Below are positions 16,261-25,064 of a stretch of DNA of 64,000 nucleotides, one piece after another. The notes under the pieces were generated by a model. It had not been told where the DNA came from and made no database searches. It was given only the letters and a program-made list of their open reading frames with translations. The DNA is from Sphingomonas sp. FARSPH (GTDB taxonomy: Bacteria > Pseudomonadota > Alphaproteobacteria > Sphingomonadales > Sphingomonadaceae): NCBI RefSeq assembly GCF_003355005.1, contig NZ_CP029985.1:496001-560000 (forward strand). The letters are read 5' to 3'. Both the position numbers and the translations under genes were made by a program. Numbering within the stretch: the first letter of the stretch is position 1; each line of letters begins with the position of its first letter.

Positions 16261-16857
16261 ATGGTCGATATCGCCCTTCTCACCCAGCTGATCGAGCCCG
16301 AAGCGAAGGCGCTCGGCTTCGACCTCGTGCGGGTGAAGATGTTCGGCGGCAAGTCCGACCCGACGTTGCAGGTGATGGCGGAACGGCCCGCGACCGGCCA
16401 GCTGACGATCGACGATTGCGCCGACCTGTCGCGCCGCATCTCGGACAAGCTCGACGCGCTGGAGGCCGAAGGCCGCGATCCGATCCCGGACGCCTATCGC
16501 CTCGAAGTCTCCTCGCCTGGCATCGACCGCCCGCTCACCCGCCCGCAGGATTACGCCAACTGGGCAGGGCACGAGGCGAAGCTGACGCTCGCCGAGAAGA
16601 TCGACAACCGCAAGATCCTGACCGGCGACCTCGTCGGCATCGAGGGCGAGAACGTGACGATCGACGTGCGCGGCTATCGCCCGATGACCGTCGCGCTTGC
16701 GCAGATCGCCGACGCCAAGCTGACGATCACCGACCGGCTGATCGCCGCCACCGCGCCGCTTTCCACGGACGGCGCGGACGAATTCGAGGAGGCGTCCGAC
16801 GACACGGACGCCGCCGACACCAACGACAATGATGCCCTCAAGGAAGGACACGCTTAA
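16261..16857 (+). CDS. rimP: Ribosome maturation factor RimP
   Basis: A 198-residue protein needed for 30S subunit assembly. The N-terminal domain (IEPEAKALGFDLVRVKMFGG), DDCADLSRRISDKLDA and the conserved YRLEVSSPGIDRPLTRPQDY are all present, followed by the SH3-like C-terminal domain and an acidic tail (DEFEEASDDTDAADTNDND). ATG 16261 gives the usual MVDIALLTQLIEPEA start. It begins the rimP-nusA-ylxR-infB-rbfA operon; nusA starts one base after its stop codon. Confidence 0.93.
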   Translation: MVDIALLTQLIEPEAKALGFDLVRVKMFGGKSDPTLQVMAERPATGQLTIDDCADLSRRISDKLDALEAEGRDPIPDAYRLEVSSPGIDRPLTRPQDYANWAGHEAKLTLAEKIDNRKILTGDLVGIEGENVTIDVRGYRPMTVALAQIADAKLTITDRLIAATAPLSTDGADEFEEASDDTDAADTNDNDALKEGHA

Positions 16858-16858
16858 G

Positions 16859-18478
16859 ATGGCCAGTGTTGCCACCGCCAACCGCGCGGAACTGATCGCG
16901 ATCGCTAATTCGGTTGCGTCGGAGAAGATGATCGACAAGGCGATCGTCATCGAGGCGCTGGAAGAAGCGATCCAGCGCGCGGCCAAGACCCGCTACGGCA
17001 TCGAGAACGACATTCGCGCCAAGCTCGATCCGCAGACCGGCGACCTGCGCCTGTGGCGCGTCGTCGAGGTGGTCGAGGCGGTCGACGACTTCTTCAAGCA
17101 GGTCGACGTCGCGCAGGCGCAGAAGCTGCAGAAGGGCGCGGCTGTCGGCGACTATATCGTCGATCCGCTGCCCCCGATCGAATTCGGCCGCATCCAGGCG
17201 CAGGCGTCGAAGCAGATCATTTTCCAGAAGGTCCGCGATGCCGAGCGCGACCGCCAGTATGAAGAATTCAAGGATCGCCAGGGCGAGATCATCACCGGCG
17301 TCGTCAAGCGCGTCGAGTTCGGCCACATCGTCGTCGACCTCGGTCGCGCCGAAGGTGTCATCCGCCGCGACCAGCAGATTCCGCGCGAAGTCGTGCGCGT
17401 CAACGACCGTATCCGCTCGCTGATCCTCAACGTCCGCCGCGAAAACCGGGGCCCGCAGATCTTCCTCAGCCGCGCGCACCCCGATTTCATGAAGAAGCTG
17501 TTCGCGCAGGAAGTGCCCGAAATCTACGACGGCATCATCACCATCCAGGCCGCCGCGCGTGATCCGGGCAGCCGCGCCAAGATCGGCGTCATCAGCCGCG
17601 ATTCGTCGATCGACCCCGTCGGCGCCTGCGTCGGCATGAAGGGCAGCCGCGTCCAGGCCGTCGTGCAGGAAATGCAGGGCGAGAAGATCGACATCATCCC
17701 CTGGTCGCCCGATACGGCCACATTCGTTGTCAACGCGCTGCAGCCTGCGTCCGTCAGCCGCGTCGTGATCGACGAGGAAGAGGACCGGATCGAGGTGGTC
17801 GTGCCCGACGACCAGCTTTCCCTCGCGATCGGTCGCCGTGGCCAGAACGTCCGCCTCGCCAGCCAACTGACCGGCAAGGCGATCGACATCCTGACCGAGG
17901 CCGATGCCAGCGAGAAGCGCCAGAAGGAGTTCGTGCAGAATTCCGAGATGTTCCAGAACGAACTGGACGTCGACGAGACGCTGGCGCAGCTGCTGGTCGC
18001 CGAAGGCTTCGGCGCGCTCGAAGAGGTCGCCTATGTCGAGCTCGACGAGCTCGCCGCGATCGAGGGCTTCGACGAAGACCTCGCGCAGGAGCTGCAGAGC
18101 CGTGCGCAGGAAGCGCTGGAGCGTCGCGAAGCCGCGGCACGCGAAGAGCGTCGTGCGCTCGGCGTCGAGGACGCGCTCGCCGACATGCCGTATCTGACCG
18201 AGGCAATGCTGGTCACGCTGGGCAAGGCGGGGATCAAGACGCTCGACGATCTCGCCGATCTCGCCACCGACGAACTGGTCGAGAAGAAGCGTGTCGAGCC
18301 GCGCCGCCGCAACGAGGACGCGCCGAAGCGGCCGGAGCCGAAGGGCGGCATCCTCAGCGAATATGGCCTGTCCGACGAACAGGGCAACGAGATCATCATG
18401 GCCGCGCGCCAGCATTGGTTCGCGGACGAAGCGCCTGCGGCCATCGATGCGGACGTGTCGGAGGGTGAGGAAGCCTGA
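16859..18478 (+). CDS. nusA: Transcription termination/antitermination protein NusA
   Basis: A 539-residue RNA-polymerase-binding factor controlling pausing, termination and antitermination. The N-terminal RNAP-binding domain (about 1-125) is followed by the S1 domain (GEIITGVVKRVEFGHIVVDLG, about 140-200) and two KH domains (PVGACVGMKGSRVQAV and LAIGRRGQNVRLASQLTG). C-terminal acidic helix-hairpin repeats complete it (about 365-490). The start MASVATANRAELIAIANSVA at 16859 is one base past the rimP stop. Its TGA overlaps the next ATG by one base. Confidence 0.96.
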   Translation: MASVATANRAELIAIANSVASEKMIDKAIVIEALEEAIQRAAKTRYGIENDIRAKLDPQTGDLRLWRVVEVVEAVDDFFKQVDVAQAQKLQKGAAVGDYIVDPLPPIEFGRIQAQASKQIIFQKVRDAERDRQYEEFKDRQGEIITGVVKRVEFGHIVVDLGRAEGVIRRDQQIPREVVRVNDRIRSLILNVRRENRGPQIFLSRAHPDFMKKLFAQEVPEIYDGIITIQAAARDPGSRAKIGVISRDSSIDPVGACVGMKGSRVQAVVQEMQGEKIDIIPWSPDTATFVVNALQPASVSRVVIDEEEDRIEVVVPDDQLSLAIGRRGQNVRLASQLTGKAIDILTEADASEKRQKEFVQNSEMFQNELDVDETLAQLLVAEGFGALEEVAYVELDELAAIEGFDEDLAQELQSRAQEALERREAAAREERRALGVEDALADMPYLTEAMLVTLGKAGIKTLDDLADLATDELVEKKRVEPRRRNEDAPKRPEPKGGILSEYGLSDEQGNEIIMAARQHWFADEAPAAIDADVSEGEEA

Positions 18479-18714
18479 TGCCCTTCGTCTCGATCCGGTT
18501 GGCCGGCTCCGCGACCCGGGAGCAGAAGGCAGGGGTCGTCGCGGACGTGACGGCGAGCCTCGTCGCGCGCCTCGGCAAGAACCCCGCCGCGGTCCAGATC
18601 GTAATCGAGGAGGTTTCGACCGAAAATTACGCGGCCGGCGGGAAATTGCTCGCCGACCGCGACGCGCCCAAGGCTCCATCGAGGGAGGACGCGCATGCGG
18701 TTCCCTCGCAATGA
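18478..18714 (+). CDS. Tautomerase-superfamily protein (4-oxalocrotonate tautomerase-like)
   Basis: A 78-residue protein beginning MPFVSIRLAGSATREQKAGVVADVTASLV. Removal of Met would expose the catalytic Pro1 of the tautomerase superfamily; VQIVIEEVSTENYAAGG is the matching second beta-alpha unit. Substrate unknown. It starts within the nusA stop codon (TGATG), so it is translated from the nusA operon, where such a gene is not usual. The C-terminal tail (RDAPKAPSREDAHAVPSQ) looks disordered. Confidence 0.75.
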   Translation: MPFVSIRLAGSATREQKAGVVADVTASLVARLGKNPAAVQIVIEEVSTENYAAGGKLLADRDAPKAPSREDAHAVPSQ

Positions 18715-18755
18715 GGCGCTGACGGTACAGCAGGGCGGCACCCGCGCCCTCCCCT

Positions 18756-18851
18756 CGTCATTCCCGCGCAGGCGGGAATCCAGACTGGCTGACCGCGCGG
18801 CTCGTGCCATGCCCGTTGCGTCTCTGGATCCCCGCCTCCACGGGGATGACG
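18756..18851. repeat. Class B inverted repeat inside the nusA-infB operon
   Basis: CGTCATTCCCGCGCAGGCGG at the left and the partner containing GATCCCCGCCTCCACGGGGA at the right form a long hairpin. It matches 6341-6434 and separates the tautomerase gene from the YlxR gene. Confidence 0.8.
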
Positions 18852-18876
18852 ACCTGTATGGAAGGGAGGCGCGCGC

Positions 18877-19584
18877 ATGAGCGATCCCGTCCGCAAGTGC
18901 ATCCTCAGCCAGGAACGCGACGCGCGCGATCATCTCGTGCGGCTCGCGCTCGCGCCCGATGGCCAGGTGCTACCCGATGTCCGTGCCAAGGCTCCGGGCC
19001 GCGGCGCGTGGATCGGCGTCACGCGCGCCGAGCTGGAAGAGGCGATCGCGAAGAAGCGCCTGCGCGGTGCGTTGCTGCGTGCGTTCAAAGGGGCCGAACT
19101 GGTCATCCCCGACGATCTGCCGCAGCGAATCGCCGATGCGCTGGAACGCAATGCGCTCGATCGCCTCGGCCTCGAATCGCGCAGCGGCACGCTGCTGACC
19201 GGGTCGGAACGGATCGAAACCGCGGCGCGATCCGGCCAGCTCCACGCGCTCTATCATGCCGCCGATGCCAGCGACGACGGGCGGCGCAAGCTGGCCCAGG
19301 CGTGGCGCGTCGGCTCCGATCGCGAAGGGTCCGACCTCAAGGGGTTGGCACTGCCGGTGCCCCGCCCCATATTGTCGTTGGCGCTTGGCCGCGAGAATGT
19401 GGTACACATCGGCCTGACCGACCGCGCTGCCGCCGCGCGGGTGAGCGATGCGCTCGACCGCTGGCTGCATTTTATCGAGTCTGAATCTGCCCCTGCGCCT
19501 TGCGAAACGGCCTCGCGAGGTTCATCGCCCTCCGGCTTTACCGGGGCGCTGCCGGCCGTAGACGTGAATGAGGAATCTGAGTGA
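18877..19584 (+). CDS. YlxR/DUF448-domain RNA-binding protein
   Basis: A 235-residue protein. The N-terminal YlxR domain (about 1-80) contains PVRKCILSQERDARDHLVRLA and GRGAWIGVTRAELEEAI. The second half (about 95-205) is an L7Ae/L30e-like domain, the usual alphaproteobacterial architecture. Family members are nucleoid/RNA-associated proteins in the nusA-infB operon. The last 35 residues (ESAPAPCETASRGSSPSGF onward) are low-complexity and specific to this protein. Its TGA overlaps the infB GTG start. Confidence 0.85.
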   Translation: MSDPVRKCILSQERDARDHLVRLALAPDGQVLPDVRAKAPGRGAWIGVTRAELEEAIAKKRLRGALLRAFKGAELVIPDDLPQRIADALERNALDRLGLESRSGTLLTGSERIETAARSGQLHALYHAADASDDGRRKLAQAWRVGSDREGSDLKGLALPVPRPILSLALGRENVVHIGLTDRAAAARVSDALDRWLHFIESESAPAPCETASRGSSPSGFTGALPAVDVNEESE

Positions 19585-22400
19585 GCGAGACCGACAACGA
19601 GAAGCCGAAGCTTGGCATGCGCGCGCCTCTGGGGCTGAAGCGCACGGTCGAGACCGGCCAGGTGAAGCAAAGCTTCAGCCACGGCCGCTCGAACACCGTG
19701 ATCGTGGAGACGAAGCGTCGCCGTGTGCTCGGCCGTCCGGGCGAAGCGCCCGCCGCCGAGCCGACGCCGGTCGCCGCGCCCGCCCCCGCAGTCGAGACGG
19801 CCGCACCGCGTCCGGCCCCCCGCCCCGCCCCCGCGGGCGAGACGCCGCAGGAGCGCCAGGCGCGCATGCTGCGCGAGGCGGAAGACCAGCGGATGCACGC
19901 GCTCGAAGACGCGCGTCGCCGTGAGGAAAGCGAGCGCGCGCGTGCCGCCGAGGAAGAGCGCGCCCGCGCCGCCGAGCGTGCCGCGGCCGCCGCCCCCCCC
20001 GCCGCGCCGGAACCCGCGCCGCAGCCCGAGCCGGAGGCGCCCGCCCCGGTAGCGGAGCTTTCGGCCTCCGCCGCCACGACGCCGTCGGTATCGGTGCCGA
20101 CGCCGGCCGGCCGTGGCTTCCGCCCGGTCGAGCGGCCCGCGCCGGAACCCGCCGCGGAACCTGCCCCCCAGCCGGAAGCGACGCCCGCACCCGCGCCGGT
20201 CGAAGCTGCACCGACGCCGGCCCCTGCCCCGGTCGCCGAGGCACCCGCGGCCGCGCCCGCGACGCTGTCGGTCGAGCTGGGCCGCGATCCGTCGCTGCCC
20301 GCGCCGCGCCGCTTCTCGCCGGTCGCGCGCCCGGAAATCCCGAAGCCGCAGCCCAAGCCCGCGCCGGCCCCCGCGCCCGCGCCGACCCAGGCGTCCACTT
20401 CGTCCACTTCCGCGGCCCCCAATCGTCCGCTGCCGTCCGGTCAGGCGACGCCGCGCAACGCCCCGCCCAGCCGTCCGCAGCAGCGCGACCGCAAGGGGGA
20501 CGAGCGCCGTGGCGGCAAGCTGACCGTCAACCGCGCGCTCAACGAGGACGGCAGCGCGCGGGCGCGCAGCCTCGCCGCGCTGAAGCGTGCGCGCGAGAAG
20601 GAAAAGCGCGCGTTCGGCGGCCCGCGCGAGGCGCAGGTGAAGCAGGTCCGCGACGTGCAGGTGCCCGAGGCGATCACCGTCGCCGAGCTGGCGAACCGCA
20701 TGGCGGAAAAGGGTGCGGACCTGGTCAAGGCGCTGTTCAAGATGGGCATGCCCGTCACGCTCAACGCGACGATCGACCAGGATACCGCCGAACTGCTCGT
20801 GACCGAATTCGGCCACAACATCGTGCGCGTCTCCGATTCGGACATCGACCTTGCCGTCGACACCACCGAGGATGCGGTCGAAAGCCTGAAGCCGCGTCCC
20901 CCGGTCGTCACCATCATGGGCCACGTCGACCACGGCAAGACCAGCCTGCTCGACGCGCTGCGCGGTACCGACGTGGTGCGCGGCGAGGCCGGCGGCATCA
21001 CGCAGCATATCGGCGCCTATCAGGTCACGCTGAAGGACAAGTCGAAGGTCACTTTCCTCGACACGCCGGGCCACGAGGCGTTCACCGCCATGCGCGCGCG
21101 CGGCGCCGACGTCACCGACATCGTCGTGCTGGTGGTCGCCGCCGACGACGGGCTGATGCCGCAGACGATCGAGGCGATCAACCACACCAAGGCGGCCGGC
21201 AAGCCGATGATCGTCGCGATCAACAAGATCGACAAGTACGAGGCGAATCCGCAGCGCGTGCGCGAGCGTCTGCTCGAGCATGAGGTGGTGGTCGAGAGCA
21301 TGGGCGGCGACGTCCAGGAGGTCGAGGTCTCCGCGCTCAAGAAGACGGGTCTCGACGAGCTGATCGAAAAGATCCAGCTGCAGGCCGAAATCCTCGAGCT
21401 GAAGGCGAACCCCGACCGCGCCGCCGAAGGCACCGTGGTCGAAGCGAAGCTGGACAAGGGCCGCGGCCCCGTCGCGACGGTGCTCGTCACCCGCGGCACG
21501 CTGAAGGTCGGCGACGTCTTCGTCGTCGGCGCGGAAAGCGGCAAGGTGCGCGCGCTGATCGACGACAAGGGTCGTCAGATCAAGAGCGCCGATCCGTCGA
21601 TGCCGGTCGAGATCCTCGGTATTTCCGGCGTGCCGTCGGCGGGCGATCCGCTTCAGGTCGTCGAGAGCGAGGCGCGTGCCCGCGAGGTCGCCGAATACCG
21701 CCAGGGCGTGCTGACACAGAAGCGCACGACGGCGGCGCCGGCGAGCCTGGAGAGCATGTTCTCCGCGCTGAAGGCCAATCAGGCGATCGAATATCCGGTC
21801 GTCGTCAAGGCCGACACGCAAGGGACGGTCGAGGCGATCGTCGCCTCGCTCAACAAGCTGTCGACCGACGACATCCGCGTGCGCATCCTGCATTCGGGCG
21901 TTGGCGGCATTACGGAAAGCGACGTCAACGTCGGCGCGGCCTCGGGCGCGCCGATCATCGGCTTCAACGTCCGTGCCAACGCCAATGCGCGCCAGATCGC
22001 CGACCGGCACAAGGTCGCGTTGAAGTACTACGACGTCATCTACGACCTGATCGACGAGATCCGCGCCGGCATGGCGGGCGAGCTCGGGCCGGAAGCGTTC
22101 GAGACCGTGGTCGGCCGTGCGGAAATCCGCGAGGTCTTCTCGGCGGGCAAGCATGGTAAGGCTGCCGGTCTGCTGGTCGTCGAAGGCGCGATCCGCAAGG
22201 CGCTCAAGGCGCGCATCACGCGCAACGACGTCATCGTCTACGTCGGCGAGATCGCGAGCCTGCGGCGGTTCAAGGACGACGTGCCGGAAGTGCGCGCTGG
22301 CCTGGAATGCGGCGTCACCTTCTCGAACAACTTCATCGATATCCGCTCCGGCGATTTCCTGGAGACGTTCGAGGTCGAGCTGCGCGAACGCACGCTGTAA
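19581..22400 (+). CDS. infB: Translation initiation factor IF-2
   Basis: A 939-residue GTPase that brings initiator tRNA to the 30S subunit. It starts with GTG at 19581 (SETDNEKPKLGMRAPLGLKR), overlapping the preceding stop, and the alphaproteobacterial N-terminus supports this start. Residues about 55-300 are an Ala/Pro/Glu-rich disordered linker with a charged helix. The G domain begins about residue 445 with GHVDHGKTS, then DTPGHEAFTAMRARGAD and NKIDK. Domains II-IV follow, ending FLETFEVELRERTL. Long linkers of this kind are common in sphingomonads. Confidence 0.97.
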   Translation: MSETDNEKPKLGMRAPLGLKRTVETGQVKQSFSHGRSNTVIVETKRRRVLGRPGEAPAAEPTPVAAPAPAVETAAPRPAPRPAPAGETPQERQARMLREAEDQRMHALEDARRREESERARAAEEERARAAERAAAAAPPAAPEPAPQPEPEAPAPVAELSASAATTPSVSVPTPAGRGFRPVERPAPEPAAEPAPQPEATPAPAPVEAAPTPAPAPVAEAPAAAPATLSVELGRDPSLPAPRRFSPVARPEIPKPQPKPAPAPAPAPTQASTSSTSAAPNRPLPSGQATPRNAPPSRPQQRDRKGDERRGGKLTVNRALNEDGSARARSLAALKRAREKEKRAFGGPREAQVKQVRDVQVPEAITVAELANRMAEKGADLVKALFKMGMPVTLNATIDQDTAELLVTEFGHNIVRVSDSDIDLAVDTTEDAVESLKPRPPVVTIMGHVDHGKTSLLDALRGTDVVRGEAGGITQHIGAYQVTLKDKSKVTFLDTPGHEAFTAMRARGADVTDIVVLVVAADDGLMPQTIEAINHTKAAGKPMIVAINKIDKYEANPQRVRERLLEHEVVVESMGGDVQEVEVSALKKTGLDELIEKIQLQAEILELKANPDRAAEGTVVEAKLDKGRGPVATVLVTRGTLKVGDVFVVGAESGKVRALIDDKGRQIKSADPSMPVEILGISGVPSAGDPLQVVESEARAREVAEYRQGVLTQKRTTAAPASLESMFSALKANQAIEYPVVVKADTQGTVEAIVASLNKLSTDDIRVRILHSGVGGITESDVNVGAASGAPIIGFNVRANANARQIADRHKVALKYYDVIYDLIDEIRAGMAGELGPEAFETVVGRAEIREVFSAGKHGKAAGLLVVEGAIRKALKARITRNDVIVYVGEIASLRRFKDDVPEVRAGLECGVTFSNNFIDIRSGDFLETFEVELRERTL

Positions 22401-22406
22401 CCTTTA

Positions 22407-22539
22407 TCCCTCTCCCGTCCGGGAGAGGGAGGGAGCCGGCGAAGCCGGCGGAAGGGTGAGGGCCGCCGGTGCTTCCACCCTCACCCTCCCACCCGGCTGA
22501 CGCCGGGCGGACCCCTCCCTCTCCCGGCGGGAGAGGGGC
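22407..22539. repeat. Class C compound palindromic repeat between infB and rbfA
   Basis: CCTCTCCCGTCCGGGAGAGG forms a first hairpin, GAGCCGGCGAAGCCGGC a second, and the right end CCCTCTCCCGGCGGGAGAGG mirrors the first. A related element is at 37311-37404. It occupies the whole infB-rbfA gap. Confidence 0.8.
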
Positions 22540-22550
22540 TTGGACCCATC

Positions 22551-22937
22551 ATGAACAAAGACCCCCAGGAAAAATCGGTCCGCACCCTGCGCGTCGGCGA
22601 ACAGGTGCGCCACGTCCTGTCCGAAATCCTCCAGCGCGGCGACGTGCACGACGAGACGCTGGCGAAGCACATGGTCAGCATCACCGAGGTGCGCATGTCC
22701 CCCGACCTGCGCCACGCGACCGTGTTCGTGAAGCCGCTGCTCGGCAAGGACGAGGAGGCGGTGCTGAAAGCGCTGCGCACCAACACCGCCTATCTCCAGC
22801 GCGAGGTCGCGCACCGCGTGCAGAACAAATACGCCGCGAAGCTCAAGTTCCTGGCGGACGAAAGCTTCGACGAAGGCAGCCACATCGACGCGATCCTGCG
22901 CAAGCCGGAGGTAGCGCGCGATCTGGGCGAGGATTGA
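22551..22937 (+). CDS. rbfA: Ribosome-binding factor A
   Basis: A 128-residue KH-like protein that binds the 30S subunit during 16S rRNA maturation. Conserved parts are SVRTLRVGEQVRHVLSEILQRGDVHD, ITEVRMSPDLRHATVFVKPL and REVAHRVQNKYAAKLKFLADESFDEGSHID. It is the last gene of the rimP-infB operon, separated from infB by a 150-base palindromic repeat. Confidence 0.95.
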   Translation: MNKDPQEKSVRTLRVGEQVRHVLSEILQRGDVHDETLAKHMVSITEVRMSPDLRHATVFVKPLLGKDEEAVLKALRTNTAYLQREVAHRVQNKYAAKLKFLADESFDEGSHIDAILRKPEVARDLGED

Positions 22938-22945
22938 CCTGTAAG

Positions 22946-23369
22946 ATGGCGATCCTCGTCAGCAACGCGACAGATGCAGCGCTGACGGTCTGGATCGAGC
23001 CTTGGTGTGACGAATTGGAGCTACCAGTCCGGGGGGGTACTGACGCTGGAAGTGTCCACGGAGGATGGCGACGTCGCCGAGCTTGAGTTTGTGGACGACC
23101 GGTTGGTCGTTTGGGCAATGACGCCCGGACCGCTTGTCGCTTCTATCGATGGCGTTGAGCAAGACACCGGAAGTCGTACGATCGCGCTTCCCGCTGAAAT
23201 GCTGAGCCTCCCTGTGAAGAGCTTTGTGAAGCTAGTTTTTGAGGGCCAACCCGGAGCACGCCCAGCAGGTGCGCCATCGCCCCAACGTCTCCCTGGGCTA
23301 TGGCTTAGACTGATGCGATGGACGAAAGCTCTCACGCCAACGTGGGTCCGCTTCGATCGGCGGCGGTGA
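22946..23369 (+). pseudogene. Frameshifted small hypothetical gene
   Basis: Two overlapping frames join into one plausible protein of about 140 residues. The ATG frame from 22946 reads MAILVSNATDAALTVWIEPW and continues to about 23035. The next frame (open from GTG 23007 to 23369) carries on as VLTLEVSTEDGDVAELEFVD. The switch falls at a run of seven G (23031-23037); six G would restore one frame. The cause could be mutation, sequencing error or programmed slippage. I do not recognise the family. GC is lower than in the flanking ribosomal genes, and its 3' end overlaps the opposing gene by 72 bases. Confidence 0.55.
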
Positions 23370-23651
23370 CCATTCGTCACTGTCGGCTCCGACTTGCTCT
23401 ATCAAATTCGCAACTGCAACGTCCGGGGTATTGCCCGCAGCGATCCATGGCGGCGCATAACCCCAGAATACGCTTGCCGTGACGTCATCGCTACCAGGGC
23501 CATATTCTACGAGCCATGCGATACGGGTCATGCCTTCCAAAAGCATGTCGGATTGGGCGACAGCCCACCAACGCCCGCTCGAATAGACCCCTTGATAACG
23601 GTCCTCGATAACCGCGATGGGGTATAAGTCGGGCGTCACTTCACTGGACAT
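23298..23651 (-). CDS. Small acidic hypothetical protein
   Basis: A 117-residue cytoplasmic protein from ATG 23651 (MSSEVTPDLYPIAVIEDRYQ); a longer start at 23687 is possible. It is rich in Trp and acidic residues, with notable stretches YQGVYSSGRWWAVAQSD, VEYGPGSDDVTASVFWG and PPWIAAGNTPDVAVANLIEQV. The compact Trp-rich acidic make-up recalls immunity or antitoxin-like proteins, but I cannot assign a family. It converges on and overlaps the frameshifted gene; together they form a small island between rbfA and tdk. Confidence 0.55.
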   Translation of the reverse strand: MSSEVTPDLYPIAVIEDRYQGVYSSGRWWAVAQSDMLLEGMTRIAWLVEYGPGSDDVTASVFWGYAPPWIAAGNTPDVAVANLIEQVGADSDEWSPPPIEADPRWRESFRPSHQSKP

Positions 23652-23679
23652 GCGATCGATCCTGCGGTCTGACGCGGTG

Positions 23680-24258
23680 ATGGCCAAGCTCTATTTCTAC
23701 TATGCCTCGATGAACGCGGGGAAGTCGACGACGCTGCTCCAGGCGGACTTCAACTATCGCGAGCGGGGGATGGCGACGATGCTGTTCACTGCGGCGATCG
23801 ATGATCGCTTCGCGAAGGGCACGATCACCAGCCGCATCGGGCTGGAGGCACCGGCGACGCCGTTCGACGTGGGTACCGACCTTGCCGCCTGCGTCGCCGA
23901 ACGACACGCGGAGGGCCCCCTCGCCTGCGTGCTGGTCGACGAGGCACAGTTCCTGTCGGCGGCCCAGGTAGACCAGCTCGCGCGCATCTGCGACGTGATG
24001 AACGTGCCCGTGCTCGCCTATGGCCTGCGCACCGATTTCCGCGGCGCCCTGTTCGAAGGATCGGCGCGGCTGCTCGCGCTCGCCGACGCCTTGATCGAGA
24101 TCAAATCGGTGTGCGTGTGCGGACGCAAGGCGACGATGAACCTGCGCGTCGATGCCGAAGGCCTGGCCATCGCGGAAGGGCAGCAGACGGAGATCGGCGG
24201 CAACGATCGCTATGTCGCATTGTGCCGCCGCCATTTTGTCGAAGCGCTGGGCGACTGA
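23680..24258 (+). CDS. tdk: Thymidine kinase
   Basis: A 192-residue type II thymidine kinase phosphorylating thymidine to dTMP in salvage. The P-loop is YASMNAGKSTTLL and the Mg-binding segment is VLVDEAQFLSAAQ. YGLRTDFRGALFEGSARLL is the substrate lasso region. The zinc-binding cysteines appear as CVCGRKA and CRRHF near the C-terminus. ATG 23680 (MAKLYFYY) is the family start. The adjacent opposing gene begins 28 bases away, so transcription is divergent. Confidence 0.95.
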   Translation: MAKLYFYYASMNAGKSTTLLQADFNYRERGMATMLFTAAIDDRFAKGTITSRIGLEAPATPFDVGTDLAACVAERHAEGPLACVLVDEAQFLSAAQVDQLARICDVMNVPVLAYGLRTDFRGALFEGSARLLALADALIEIKSVCVCGRKATMNLRVDAEGLAIAEGQQTEIGGNDRYVALCRRHFVEALGD

Positions 24259-24302
24259 GCCCGCCTCTGGCGCTTTGCCCCCGCGGCGGCCATATCCCAG
24301 CC

Positions 24303-24995
24303 ATGAACTCCGAAAGCATCGTCTGGCGCACCGCCGTCTGGATCATACCGCTGGTCGTCGCGATCGTCTTTCATGAGGTCGCGCACGGCTGGATGGCGAA
24401 ATGGCTGGGCGATCCGACCGCCGCAGAACGGCGACGGCTGAGCTTCAATCCGGTGCGTCATATTGATCCCGTCGGCACGGTGATCCTGCCGCTCGGCCTT
24501 GCGATCGCGGGGGCGCCCGTGTTCGGCTGGGCGAAGCCCGTGCCCGTCGTCGCGGAGCGGCTGCACAATCCGCGCTGGGGCATGGTCGCGGTGGCGCTCG
24601 CCGGGCCGGGGATGAACCTCGCGCTCGCGCTGCTGACCGCGATCGCGCTCGGGATCGCGGGCCTGACGACGCACGGGATTCAGCCCGCCAGCATCGCCGC
24701 TTTCATCGTCGACAATCTGTTCAACTTTCTGGTGGTCAACGTCTTCCTCGCGCTGTTCAACCTGCTGCCGATCCCCCCGTTCGACGGCAGCCATGTCGTC
24801 GAGGGCGTGCTGCCGCGCCCGCTCGCCGCGCGCTACGCACGGATCGGCCAGTTCGGCATGCTGCTGCTGATCGGCCTCATCGTCGTTCTGCCGATGCTGT
24901 CGCCGCGGCTGGACATCGTCGGGCGGCTGGTCGCACCGCCGGCGCAAATGGTGATCAGCTGGTTTCTGCACCTCGCGGCCGCGATCGGCGGATAG
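24303..24995 (+). CDS. Site-2 protease family (M50) membrane metalloprotease
   Basis: A 230-residue intramembrane protease. The zinc motif HEVAHG lies in the first membrane segment (IIPLVVAIVFHEVAHGW), and the third zinc ligand is in NLLPIPPFDGSHVVEG. At least four hydrophobic segments are visible and no PDZ domain, so this is the short Rip/YwhC-like type rather than RseP. Its substrate is not indicated. The start at 24303 (MNSESIVWRTAVW) is chosen because upstream codons overlap tdk in another frame. Confidence 0.88.
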   Translation: MNSESIVWRTAVWIIPLVVAIVFHEVAHGWMAKWLGDPTAAERRRLSFNPVRHIDPVGTVILPLGLAIAGAPVFGWAKPVPVVAERLHNPRWGMVAVALAGPGMNLALALLTAIALGIAGLTTHGIQPASIAAFIVDNLFNFLVVNVFLALFNLLPIPPFDGSHVVEGVLPRPLAARYARIGQFGMLLLIGLIVVLPMLSPRLDIVGRLVAPPAQMVISWFLHLAAAIGG

Positions 24996-25064
24996 CCACC
25001 ACAGCCGGCGGAACCGCGTGGCGCGATTTTCCGTTGATAACGGACACATTGAGGAGATCTGTCC

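Noticed and set aside
16838..18679. 613-codon minus-strand frame opposite nusA
   Set aside because: NusA is complete with S1 and KH motifs; the antisense frame is a composition artefact.
19254..22154. 966-codon open frame on the minus strand opposite infB
   Set aside because: It mirrors the Ala/Pro/Gly-rich codons of infB; the translation is low-complexity and has no domain. High-GC genes routinely open the opposite frame.
22407..22539. Possible CRISPR-like repeat cluster
   Set aside because: The repeats are nested palindromes without regular spacing or unique spacers; it is one compound repeat element.
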